Shown here piece by piece: positions 1 through 7,583 of a stretch of DNA of 26,289 nt (positions within the stretch are counted from its first letter, which is position 1; every line of letters begins with the position of its first letter). Under the pieces are notes generated by a model. It did no database searches, had not been told where the DNA came from, and saw nothing but the letters and a program-made list of their open reading frames with translations. Source of the stretch: Spirochaetaceae bacterium (GTDB lineage: Bacteria > Spirochaetota > Spirochaetia > SZUA-6 > Bin103). The position numbers and the translations under genes were made by a program. The DNA lies in the NCBI GenBank assembly GCA_028818385.1, contig JAPPNY010000219.1:1414-27702 (forward strand), read 5' to 3'.

Positions 1-903
1 GTCCCACAACCTGACCGTGCCGTCGCGTCCGCCGGAGACGATACGCTTCCCATCCAGATCGAACGCCACACTTTCAACTCCATCCCCATGACCCTCCAGT
101 GGGTCGCCTATAGCCTCGCCGCGCGCCGTGTTCCACAACCTGACCGTGCCGTCGCTGCTGCCGGAGACGATGCGCTGTCCATCCTGATTGAATGCCACAC
201 TCCGCACCGCACGCTCATGACCCGCCATTCGCCGGATCATACCCGTATGAACGGTACCAATGGCCCACAATATCATCGTGCCGTCGCTGCTGCCCGAGAC
301 GATATGCTCCCCATCCGAGCTGAACGCCAAACTCCATACCGAATTCCAGTGACCCTCCAGTGGCTCTCCATTATGGATGTCTCCATTCAGGGACCACAAT
401 TGCACTATGTTCGACGCCAGAAGAGTCTCCCATTGGCGGTTGGCGATCGATCGTCTGACCTTGCCGCTCGAGTCACTTATTACGATAGAGTCGTCCGATC
501 CTATGGCCATATAAACGTGATCTGAGGAGCCATCACGAGGTAACGGGTTGCCCAGATCGTACCAACTCTCATCTATCCACTGGTAGACACGACCGTCAGA
601 GTGGCGCACCGCGAGAGCGTCGTTCGCCCCGAGCTCTACGTCTTCGACACTGTCCCAGCTCCAATCTGTTCCGGACGGATATTGCCACGAAACAAAGCGT
701 CTCTCCGTGTATTGTGCCGCGCTGACTATTGAACACGGATGGAGCCAACAATGCAGATCCGAGAACTTGAACTCTCGGGGGCGGTCCGGAGGTTCTTGAT
801 AGCGAATTCCGCCTATAACAGCGACGAGGCACACGAACAATCCCAGCAGCAACAGCAGGATGCGTCCACCGATTCCCCTTCGAGATCTTTTCGACTCTGC
901 CAT
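1..903 (-). CDS. Membrane-anchored WD40-repeat protein (partial, C-terminus beyond the left edge)
   Basis: The minus strand reads open without a stop from an ATG at 903-901 to the window edge, giving 301 codons. The first residues are basic. A hydrophobic segment at about residues 13-33 (GRILLLLLGLFVCLVAVIGG) looks like a single N-terminal membrane anchor, which would place the rest outside the cytoplasm. After about 160 residues without clear repeats, WD40 units appear: EGHWNSVWSLAFSSDG, then HERAVRSVAFNQDGQRIVSG with SSDGTVRLWN, then EGHGDGVESVAFDLDGKR with GRDGTVRLWD at the edge. The repeats are close at DNA level too (positions 5-42, 134-171 and about 267-304). WD40 propellers are protein-binding platforms. 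No kinase or other catalytic domain is visible in the part present, and no clear Shine-Dalgarno precedes the ATG. The fold is certain; the role is unknown. Confidence 0.85.
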   Translation of the reverse strand, partial: MAESKRSRRGIGGRILLLLLGLFVCLVAVIGGIRYQEPPDRPREFKFSDLHCWLHPCSIVSAAQYTERRFVSWQYPSGTDWSWDSVEDVELGANDALAVRHSDGRVYQWIDESWYDLGNPLPRDGSSDHVYMAIGSDDSIVISDSSGKVRRSIANRQWETLLASNIVQLWSLNGDIHNGEPLEGHWNSVWSLAFSSDGEHIVSGSSDGTMILWAIGTVHTGMIRRMAGHERAVRSVAFNQDGQRIVSGSSDGTVRLWNTARGEAIGDPLEGHGDGVESVAFDLDGKRIVSGGRDGTVRLWD

Positions 904-1544
904 AGCTTAGCTTACGTTACATTGACGAGCCACGCACCAGACTCTCAGAATATACGGGATGTATGTTGGGCAGCCAGATGCTTCGTCGATCTGCTTCCTC
1001 GCGTCTCACCAGCAAGCGGCATCTGTCGATGGATGTCAGTGGCCTCGGCCAACTACAGTGTTCAGGTTGGGCCTTGGCCGTAGCGCTCCATTTGCTGGCT
1101 GGCTCAGGCGGATCGCACTCCTCGGTCTCGTACCGTATGAGCGGCATGAACTCGAGCACATCTCCAACTCCACGGCAACGGCTCGGTTGTGATCGTGATG
1201 TATCAACCCAATAGCCTGATCGCTACGCCATTCCTGCCGATTCTCAACAGATGATGCCGCATCCCGTGTACGTCTGTCCAGGGGTTTTCGGGATTAGGAA
1301 AATAGGCCGTCGGCGTTCTGGAATGCCCTGGGAGTCGGAATTGACCGGACGGGTGATCCAGAAGTGCCGATCGACGGACGCTCCGGGCGGCTCGGTCAAG
1401 GAGGGATCGGTGTTCGAGGCGTCCCGACGGCTCATCAGACGCTGGGAGGACCGCATGATGCGTCCGATAGGGACGTGATGCGGCGCGTTGCTACCGTGGC
1501 ACAGTCTCGGTGCGGCTTCTGTGGTCGGTACGGGCTCTCTCAGG
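904..1544. other. Intergenic stretch with no convincing gene
   Basis: This stretch separates the WD40 gene from the transposase relic. Open frames exist on both strands (for example 917-1159 on the minus strand, which contains DVLEFMPLIRYETEECDPP), but none has a ribosome site, a recognisable domain or a consistent extent. It may hold further decayed sequence linked to the neighbouring insertion-sequence remnant. I see no RNA gene or hairpin terminator in it. Confidence 0.4.
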
Positions 1545-1940
1545 CACTCGCTGGTCATCCTGCGCAGATGTTCGCGTTGACCAGCTTCGATGCGACCGCC
1601 CGCCATCGCCAGCATGATGGACAACGCCCGCGTGCAACCCCATCTTGGCCAGCCCGCGGATGAGTGGTTCGTCGAGGCCGGCCTAACGGCGTTCACCGCT
1701 CCACGGCGCTGCGCTGGTCGTAGTGGTCCTTCCAGGCGTAGCTGGAACGCGCCACCTGGTGAACACGCTCCGGTTCTCGCTCAGCGGTATGCACACCGCC
1801 GCGCCCACCGGGCGCTGCTCCATCCCCTTGCCCTCGATACCCACCGCGCACGACGGGCAGCGGACTTCAGGGATTGCGATCGCGCTCGAAGCCGCCGTCG
1901 TTCATGCTGCGCTCGGTGCCGGTGCGCGGACAGGTCAATT
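1545..1940 (-). pseudogene. Decayed IS transposase, C-terminal part, several frameshifts
   Basis: Read on the minus strand, pieces of one protein appear in changing frames. They are CPRTGTERSMN (near 1937-1905), EVRCPSCAVGIEGKGMEQR and IPLSENRSVFTR (about 1870-1760), VARSSYAWKDHYDQRSAVER (about 1757-1696), LDEPLIRGLAKMGLHAG (about 1680-1630) and LSIMLAMAGGRIEAGQREHL with RRMTS (about 1625-1548). In this order they match the end of DDE transposases of the IS1182/IS4-like type, whose usual text is Y-W-K...R-x-A-V-E-R-V-N...F-I-R-G-L-x-K-M...M-L-A-M-A-x-G-R-I. At least three single-base shifts and one in-frame TGA (at 1695-1693, after AVER) break it. No N-terminal catalytic region or terminal inverted repeats are visible, so this is an old remnant and cannot be active. 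Confidence 0.7.
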
Positions 1941-1981
1941 AATCCGAACGACGCTCCGTTTCGGCCCGGCAGCGGATCTGG

Positions 1982-1987
1982 TAGGAT
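1982..1987 (+). promoter_or_regulatory. Possible -10 element for the isopropylmalate dehydrogenase gene
   Basis: TAGGAT lies 13 bases upstream of a strong GGGAGG ribosome site (2001-2006), so transcription would begin near 1994 with a very short leader. The matching -35 region (around 1959-1964, TTTCGG) is weak, so this is only a tentative promoter call. Confidence 0.3.
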
Positions 1988-2011
1988 CGCGCCCGCACAA
2001 GGGAGGAACAG

Positions 2012-3094
2012 TTGTCCGAATCGATCAAGATCGCCGTCATCGGCGGTGACGGCACGGGACCGGAGGTGACCGCCGAGGCCTGCAAGGTGCTGGAGGCGGT
2101 GGCCCCGTTGGAGGGGATCTCCTACGAGCGGGCCGACTTCGACTACGGAGGGGACCGCTACCTGGCCACGGGTGACGTGATCACCGAGCAGCAGATCGAC
2201 GAGCTGCGCCAGTTCGACGCCATCTACCTGGGCGCCATCGGCCACCCGGAGGTGACGCCCGGCATCCTGGAGAAGGGGCTGCTGCTGGCCATCCGCTTCC
2301 AGCTCGACCAGTACATCAACCTGCGGCCCATCAAGCTCTATCCCGGCGTGGACACGCCGCTGAAGGACAAGGGGCCGGAGGACATCAGCTTCGAGGTCGT
2401 GCGCGAGAACACCGAGGACCTGTATTGCGGGGCCGGCGGCTTCCTGCGCAAGAACACCCCGCAGGAGGTGGCGACGCAGGAGATGATCGCCACCCGGTTC
2501 GGTGTCGACCGCTGCCTGCGCTACGCGTTCGAGCTGTGCCGCCGCCGCAAGGACAAGATGCAGCTCACGCTCGTGCACAAGACGAACGTGCTGACCTACG
2601 CGGCCAACCTGTGGGAGCGCGCCTTCCACGAGATGGGACCCGAATACCCGGACGTGACCCGCGACTACAACCACATCGACGCCGCCTGCATGTGGTTCGT
2701 GAAGAACCCGGAGTACTACGACACGGTCGTGGTGCCGAACATGTTCGGGGACATCATCACCGACATCGGCGCCATGATTCAGGGCGGCCTGGGCGTCAGC
2801 GCCGGGGGCAACATCAACCCGGATCCGGGCGGCTGCAGCATGTTCGAGTGCATGGGCGGTTCGGCGCCGAAGTACACCGGCAAGAACGTGATCAATCCGA
2901 TCGCAGCCATCGCGGCCATGGGGATGCTGCTGTCGGTCACGGGCGAGCAGAAGGGGTTGGACAACCTGACCCGCGCGTCACAGCGGGTCGAGAACGCGAT
3001 CCAAGCCACCACGCCGAAGATGCAAAGCATGTCGGCCGGCAGGATGGGCTACTCCACCACCGAGGTCGGCGACTTGGTAGCCGAGGCGCTCTGA
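2012..3094 (+). CDS. leuB: 3-isopropylmalate dehydrogenase family (TTG start)
   Basis: This NAD-dependent beta-decarboxylating dehydrogenase of 360 residues has the usual length for LeuB, which oxidises 3-isopropylmalate in leucine synthesis. The nucleotide-site start is IAVIGGDGTGPEV (residues 6-18). Other family landmarks are RENTEDLYCGAGG, the catalytic lysine in HKTNVLTYAANLW, the acid residue in NHIDAACMW, the metal-binding PNMFGDIITD, and a C-terminal GGSAPKYTGKNVINPIAAI. The GGSAP-YTG form in place of the common HGSAPDIAG, and the RENTE in place of RELTGG, are what I recall from actinobacterial-type LeuB. A related tartrate- or malate-type activity cannot be excluded. The start is TTG at 2012, set by GGGAGG at 2001-2006. 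No other leucine-pathway gene is beside it, so it stands alone and converges on the HEPN/MNT pair. Confidence 0.82.
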   Translation: MSESIKIAVIGGDGTGPEVTAEACKVLEAVAPLEGISYERADFDYGGDRYLATGDVITEQQIDELRQFDAIYLGAIGHPEVTPGILEKGLLLAIRFQLDQYINLRPIKLYPGVDTPLKDKGPEDISFEVVRENTEDLYCGAGGFLRKNTPQEVATQEMIATRFGVDRCLRYAFELCRRRKDKMQLTLVHKTNVLTYAANLWERAFHEMGPEYPDVTRDYNHIDAACMWFVKNPEYYDTVVVPNMFGDIITDIGAMIQGGLGVSAGGNINPDPGGCSMFECMGGSAPKYTGKNVINPIAAIAAMGMLLSVTGEQKGLDNLTRASQRVENAIQATTPKMQSMSAGRMGYSTTEVGDLVAEAL

Positions 3095-3104
3095 GCCGAA
3101 ACCT

Positions 3105-3509
3105 TCAGACCGGCGGCGACTGACCGCTACTTTGCCGGACCAAGGCGGAGATCTGTTCGGCCAGGCCGATCGCCTCTTTGGCCGCTTCTTTGTCGGGCTC
3201 GTCCGTTACCTCCATCGGGTAGCGTACTCTCACGCCGTACTCGCTCAGAATCTCGGCCGCCGACATCAGTTCCTCGAAGGCTGACTCTCGCGCGGCGCAT
3301 AGCTGCGTGAGATAAACGAGATCGTGAACGAAACGAAAAGACACTGATCTGGCAGTCAGGTACCCCTTCAGATACTTCTCGGCGCACTGCTGGGCGTGAT
3401 AGCAGGCAATCCCGGGCAGCGGTTTCCCCGGCTCCAAAGCGCGACGTGCGATTTCCAGATCTTGATCAGCCTTCTCAAACCACTTCCGTTCAGGCCGCAC
3501 GTCGCTCAT
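3105..3509 (-). CDS. HEPN-domain protein, likely toxin of an MNT/HEPN pair
   Basis: The 134-residue protein is a typical short all-helical HEPN (PF05168-like). Near the N-terminus is WFEKADQDLEIARRAL, then the family signature CYHAQQCAEKYLKGYL at about residues 36-51, and FVHDLVYL at 60-67. HEPN toxins are RNases or modification targets built on an R-x4-6-H motif. Here R54 and H62 are present but spaced seven residues apart, so catalytic status is uncertain. The end carries RVRYPME, also common in the family. The gene starts inside the end of the MNT gene (20-base overlap), preceded by GAGGGAGAAG, which indicates translational coupling. In paired systems the MNT partner AMPylates the HEPN protein to silence it. 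Confidence 0.82.
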   Translation of the reverse strand: MSDVRPERKWFEKADQDLEIARRALEPGKPLPGIACYHAQQCAEKYLKGYLTARSVSFRFVHDLVYLTQLCAARESAFEELMSAAEILSEYGVRVRYPMEVTDEPDKEAAKEAIGLAEQISALVRQSSGQSPPV

Positions 3510-3834
3510 ACAGCACTTCTCCCTCTTCCAGCACCTGGTGGATCATGGAATACGGGTCATTTCGCTGGACTGCAAGGACTTCCTGAGAGCGGATCATCAC
3601 GTCGACGGGCAACACGAACTGCTCGGCAATCGCCCGACGAATCGGATTGCCGCGCTGTGGCTCTACGGCATCTGAGCGCAGCACGACCAGCAGGTCGACA
3701 TCGCTGTGCTCGCAGCCCTCGCCGCGGGCATGGCTGCCGAAGAGAATGATCCGTTCCGGATCGAAGCGCTCGACGATCAGTTGCGCCATGGCCCGGATCG
3801 TCGCTCTGTCAATCTGGTCCTCAACGGCATTCAC
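3490..3834 (-). CDS. MNT-type nucleotidyltransferase, likely antitoxin of the HEPN partner
   Basis: This minimal nucleotidyltransferase (114 residues from the chosen start) shows the polymerase-beta signature GSHARGEGCEHSDVDLLVV, with GS at about residues 33-34 and the metal-binding pair D45 and D47. An ATG at 3849 is possible, but its sequence runs straight through TGGGAGGG, which is an ideal ribosome site for the GTG at 3834-3832 seven bases further on. I therefore use the GTG. Known MNT antitoxins transfer AMP to tyrosines of their HEPN toxins. The gene lies 55 bases after the glycoside-hydrolase gene on the same strand and overlaps the HEPN gene. The pair is a common mobile defence or stress module and need not be related to the sugar genes upstream. 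Confidence 0.85.
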   Translation of the reverse strand: MNAVEDQIDRATIRAMAQLIVERFDPERIILFGSHARGEGCEHSDVDLLVVLRSDAVEPQRGNPIRRAIAEQFVLPVDVMIRSQEVLAVQRNDPYSMIHQVLEEGEVLYERRAA

Positions 3835-3889
3835 AAGCTTCCCTCCCATGGACAGCTCATTGTCCAGCGTACGACTGACCGCGTCCAGG

Positions 3890-5677
3890 CTACGTGTAGT
3901 GCGAGGGGTTCCAGCCGTCGACCAGGAGCAGCCGGTGCATGAGCGGGTCGCACGGCTCGGCGGCCATCCGCTGCAGGTCGTCGCGGTGGCCGAGGCGGCG
4001 GATTGTGTTCCACTGGCTGCGGGTGATGATGCGCCGGTCGCAGTCCCACAGCGACAGCCCGGCGGCTCCCCCGGCGTACGCCTCCGCGGCGCGCCGCAGG
4101 TAGTCGCCGGCAGCCATGTTGCGCGGGTACAGGTCCGGGTAGAACACGCATCCCGTCCCCTCCACGACGCCGCGCATGTAGGCGAACTCCAGACTGCCGT
4201 GCTGGGAGTCGCCGGCCGCCGGCGCCAGGATGTCCACCAGCCCCTCGCGCGCCCAGGTCCGCAGATCCAGCCCTGACGCGCGGTTGGTGTCGTCGTCCGG
4301 CCAGACGTTGGCCGCCACCCGCACCCTGCGGCCGGCGGCCGAGGCGTCCAGCGCCTCGCGCAGCTCCCGCATGAAGGTGGTCACGTAGCCGGCCCACAGG
4401 TCCATCAGGCGCCCGTCGTGCCCGTACTCGAGCTGCCACTGCGGGTCGCCGCCGCGATGGTCCACCCCGCCGCGCAGCTCGCGCGGGTCGATGCCGTGGG
4501 CGGCCCGGAACGCCTCGATCACCGGCGGCTCGTAGAGCACGAACGGCGCCCGCCGCGTGTAGATGAGCTGCACGCCCTCCACGCCGTACGCGGCCAGCTC
4601 CAGGAGCAGGTCGACGTAGAAGCGGCGCACCTCCGGGTAGGCCATGCTCAGCCGCGCCACGGTGCGGCCGTCGCTGTCGCGGCAGCGCAGCTCCGGGTGC
4701 TCGCGCCAGAACGGCACGGAGTGGGTGTAGTCCGGCGGCGGCCCCGCCATCGTCCCCATGCGGAAGCCCAGGAAGACGGCGATCCCCATCGCCTGCACGA
4801 AGTCCACCCGCACCCTGACCGGGTCGATCCCCCGCTCCAGGAAGCCGCGCAGGCTGCGCACGGTGCGCGCGGCCCGCTCCGAGACGAAGGCCTCCTCGCC
4901 TTCCCCGTACGGCGTCCCCACCGCGCTGGGATAGAAGGTCGAGCCGGCGCCGGTGCCGCCGGTGCCCAGGAACAACGTGCCCACGTCGCTGTCGGCGAGC
5001 GGCGCATAGATGGACAGCAGGTCGTCGACGGTGCGGGCGCCGTCGAAGAAGGACGAGCCGGAGTGCCCGTCCAGTTGCGCGATGATCAGCTTGGCGGCCG
5101 GATCGCTGCCCGCGCCGGTGTACTCGGCCACCTCCGTCCCGCTCATCGGCACCAGCCGCACGAAGGCGAGCTGCGCGGCGCTCGGCGCCTCCACCCCCGG
5201 ACAGGCGATGACCAGTTCCTCGTCCGTCAGGTCGCCCGCCTTCCAGAATACCTCCTCGATCGAGCCGCCCGAGCCCGGGATCGACGCGTTCATGCGCGCG
5301 CCGTCCACGACGCTGGGGCGCACCAGCTCGGCGTGCGGCTCGCGTGCCAGCCGCACGTCCAGTCCGAACGGGTCGCTGAACGGCGGGCCGGGCTCGATGC
5401 CGCCGCGGTACAGGCCCAGGTAGATCGCGTGCCAGCCGGTGACCGGCAGCGGCAGCCGCAGGTCCGGCGGCCGGCTCTGCTCGGTCATGCCGACCATCAC
5501 GCCGGAGATGCCGCCGGCGGTCTCGTACTCAAGCGTGTACCAGCAGCCGTCGCGCAGCCCGGAGCCGATCGCCGCGCGCGGCTCGCAGCGCGACAGGTCG
5601 CTGAGCAGCATCCCCTCGCCCTGCGGGCGGTGCCAGAAGCGGCCGTCCCGTGCAATGCCCCCCGATGCCTCATCCAT
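3890..5677 (-). CDS. Putative TIM-barrel glycoside hydrolase, 595 aa, unassigned family
   Basis: The protein of 595 residues has no signal peptide. Its first ~190 residues look beta-rich (for example CWYTLEYETAGGISGVMVGM), like a carbohydrate-binding or jelly-roll module. The rest reads as an alpha/beta barrel of the glycosidase type: VRVRVDFVQAMGIAVFLGFRM, then YVDLLLELAAYGVEGVQLIY, RVRVAANVWPDD, LVDILAPAAGD and GLSLWDCD at strand ends. This is the layout of the GHL10/GH42-like groups of bacterial hydrolases. I cannot name the catalytic acids or the substrate. Its ATG lies within the last codons of the upstream fusion gene (8-base overlap, ATGGATGA), preceded by AAGGTGAG, so the two are translationally coupled. 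It is the third gene of a three-gene cassette starting at 8791. Confidence 0.6.
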   Translation of the reverse strand: MDEASGGIARDGRFWHRPQGEGMLLSDLSRCEPRAAIGSGLRDGCWYTLEYETAGGISGVMVGMTEQSRPPDLRLPLPVTGWHAIYLGLYRGGIEPGPPFSDPFGLDVRLAREPHAELVRPSVVDGARMNASIPGSGGSIEEVFWKAGDLTDEELVIACPGVEAPSAAQLAFVRLVPMSGTEVAEYTGAGSDPAAKLIIAQLDGHSGSSFFDGARTVDDLLSIYAPLADSDVGTLFLGTGGTGAGSTFYPSAVGTPYGEGEEAFVSERAARTVRSLRGFLERGIDPVRVRVDFVQAMGIAVFLGFRMGTMAGPPPDYTHSVPFWREHPELRCRDSDGRTVARLSMAYPEVRRFYVDLLLELAAYGVEGVQLIYTRRAPFVLYEPPVIEAFRAAHGIDPRELRGGVDHRGGDPQWQLEYGHDGRLMDLWAGYVTTFMRELREALDASAAGRRVRVAANVWPDDDTNRASGLDLRTWAREGLVDILAPAAGDSQHGSLEFAYMRGVVEGTGCVFYPDLYPRNMAAGDYLRRAAEAYAGGAAGLSLWDCDRRIITRSQWNTIRRLGHRDDLQRMAAEPCDPLMHRLLLVDGWNPSHYT

Positions 5678-7583
5678 GCGAGCTCACCTTCCTGACCGTG
5701 ATCGGCACCCCCTCCGCGTGAATCCGCCGCGGCGGGAAGCCGTCCCGTGAAATCACGTCGATCACCAGGATCGTATCCGGTCCGATCAGCGCCATGTCCT
5801 GCATGCCGCAGTGGTACGGCTGGCCCGACGCGTACGCGCCGTCGAAGTGAACGACCTGGTCGCTCCAGACGCTCCCCTGCCCGTCCGGGCTGAAGACCAC
5901 GCTGCCGCCCGGAATCCCGCGCGCGCGCAACACCGCCAGCACGCCGCCCTCCGTCAGCAGCAGGCGAGGATAGATGCCGGGGATCAGCTCGCCGTCCACG
6001 TACACGCGCTGCGGGTCGGTCCAGGTGCGGCCGCCGTCGGCGGACCATGCGGTCAACAGCGGCTGGTCCAGGTGCGCGCGCCCGTGCAGGTCGCGGTGGC
6101 CGTGGATGCCGGAGCGCATGGCGGCGAACAGCCGGCCGTCGGCCAGCGCGATCAGGTCGGACTCGTTGCTGCCCATGGGCGTGAGCTCCGGGTGGTAGCA
6201 GACCGTCGCCAGGAAGCGCCAACCGCGCCCGCGGTCGTCCGACTCGGCGACGATCACGCGGTTCTTGAACCAGTTGTAGCGATGAATCAGCTCGGCGGCC
6301 ACGGGCGAGGCGGTCCAGACGCGGTCGCCCTCCAGGTTGCCGTACAGGGTGATCAGTATCTTGCCGTCGGGCAGCTCCAGGAAGCCGCGCACCGGTATGA
6401 AGGTGGTGGCGAGTGGGACGTGCAGAGGCGCGCTGAAGGTCTCCACGGTCCGCCACTCGTCGGTGGAGATGGAGACCTCCAGGGTGGCCGTGCCCTCGCG
6501 CGGATCGGCGAAGCGCGCCTGCCCGGCGACCTGCATGACGGTGCCGTCGCGGAGCTGGCCGTAGGCGCCGTCGGCGCTCAGCGGCCGGGCAGGTTCCCAG
6601 GTCGCGCCGCCGTCGGTGGAGCGGCGGTCGCAGAGGATCATGGTGCCGCGGCGGGTCACGATGAACTGCGCGCTGTTGCCCGGCAGCGTGCCCAGGTCGA
6701 TGCGGTCGCCGACGGTGATGTCGAGCTGCGGGACGTCGGGGCCGGCCGGCCGTGCGGCGGTGATCGGGGGGCGACCGAGGACCGGGCGGGCGGTGTCGGC
6801 GGCTTCGTTGGGGCCGGGCCCCAGACCGCCGATGCCCGCGGCATCGCAGGCGACGCGGAAGCCCACACTCAACAGCCGCAGCTCCCCATACTTGAACGAG
6901 CCGAACACGTCGGCGCCGGTCATGTGCTGCGGCGAGTTGAAGGCGCCGCCACGGGTCAGCGAGCCGTCGCCGTCGGCGCAGATCTCCCAGACGTTGCCGA
7001 GCAGGTCGTGGAACCCCCAGGAGTTGGCGGGATACGAGCCAGCCGGCATCGGATGGCCGATCTGGGACACGCCGTAGTTCATGAGCCGGGCGTCAGGATG
7101 ATCGCCCCAGTGGTAGAGGGTGTCGGTGCCGGCGCGGGTCGCGCATTCGTGCTCGTGGATGGTCGGCAGGCGGTAGGCACGTTCCTCCCGTTCGGAGAGC
7201 CACGCGCAGAACGCGCTGGCATCCTCGTCCAGCACCCCCGTGACCGGCAGATCGTCGCCGGAGAAGTCCGGGGCCTCCCACGGGGTGGTCTCCGCGACCA
7301 GCTCCCAGTGGAAGGTGATCAGCTCGCCGCACGGCTGCCTATGGCCGGTCTCCTCGACGAAGCGGCGGTACAGGGCGTTGGTGACCGGGAACTGACTCAG
7401 ATGGAAGGGAGCGACCTCGACCGGGATTCCCACGTGCGGGCGGTTCTGGCCGAACGCGGCCTCGGGCCGCTCGCCGGCACTCACCTGCGCCGTGTAGCGC
7501 GCCATGCTCGGCGTCCAGGCATCGAACCGGCCGCCGGCCACCGGAATCATCCGCAGGCCGAGCGAGTTGACGAACCCGGTCAT
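5670..7583 (-). CDS. Fusion: FGE/SUMF1-like domain plus Asp-box (sialidase-fold) domain
   Basis: Residues 1-247 form a formylglycine-generating-enzyme-like (sulfatase-modifying factor, PF03781-type) domain: FPVTNALYRRFVEETGH, then AFCAWLSEREERAYRLPTIHE, NSWGFHDLLGNVWEICADG, and RGGAF near 211-215 with VGFRVACD at the end. The cysteine pair that binds copper in true FGE is absent after RGGAF (residues 215-222 read FNSPQHMT), so sulfatase activation is unlikely. A Gly/Pro/Ala linker (248-285) leads to a BNR propeller with Asp boxes STDGGATWEP (322-331), ESDDRGRGWRF and SADGGRTWTD. There is no signal peptide. The ATG overlaps the stop of the preceding sialidase-like gene by four bases (ATGA). 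The FGE-like part may be a binding or redox module, as in other Cys-less relatives. Substrate unknown. Confidence 0.8.
   Translation of the reverse strand: MTGFVNSLGLRMIPVAGGRFDAWTPSMARYTAQVSAGERPEAAFGQNRPHVGIPVEVAPFHLSQFPVTNALYRRFVEETGHRQPCGELITFHWELVAETTPWEAPDFSGDDLPVTGVLDEDASAFCAWLSEREERAYRLPTIHEHECATRAGTDTLYHWGDHPDARLMNYGVSQIGHPMPAGSYPANSWGFHDLLGNVWEICADGDGSLTRGGAFNSPQHMTGADVFGSFKYGELRLLSVGFRVACDAAGIGGLGPGPNEAADTARPVLGRPPITAARPAGPDVPQLDITVGDRIDLGTLPGNSAQFIVTRRGTMILCDRRSTDGGATWEPARPLSADGAYGQLRDGTVMQVAGQARFADPREGTATLEVSISTDEWRTVETFSAPLHVPLATTFIPVRGFLELPDGKILITLYGNLEGDRVWTASPVAAELIHRYNWFKNRVIVAESDDRGRGWRFLATVCYHPELTPMGSNESDLIALADGRLFAAMRSGIHGHRDLHGRAHLDQPLLTAWSADGGRTWTDPQRVYVDGELIPGIYPRLLLTEGGVLAVLRARGIPGGSVVFSPDGQGSVWSDQVVHFDGAYASGQPYHCGMQDMALIGPDTILVIDVISRDGFPPRRIHAEGVPITVRKVSSHG

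Noticed and set aside
3831..5695. Long open frames antisense or out of frame to the glycoside hydrolase (for example plus strand 4418-5695)
   Set aside because: Composition is Ala/Arg/Gly/His-rich with no domain, as expected for shadows of a high-GC gene; the minus-strand 595-residue frame has protein-like composition and start coupling.
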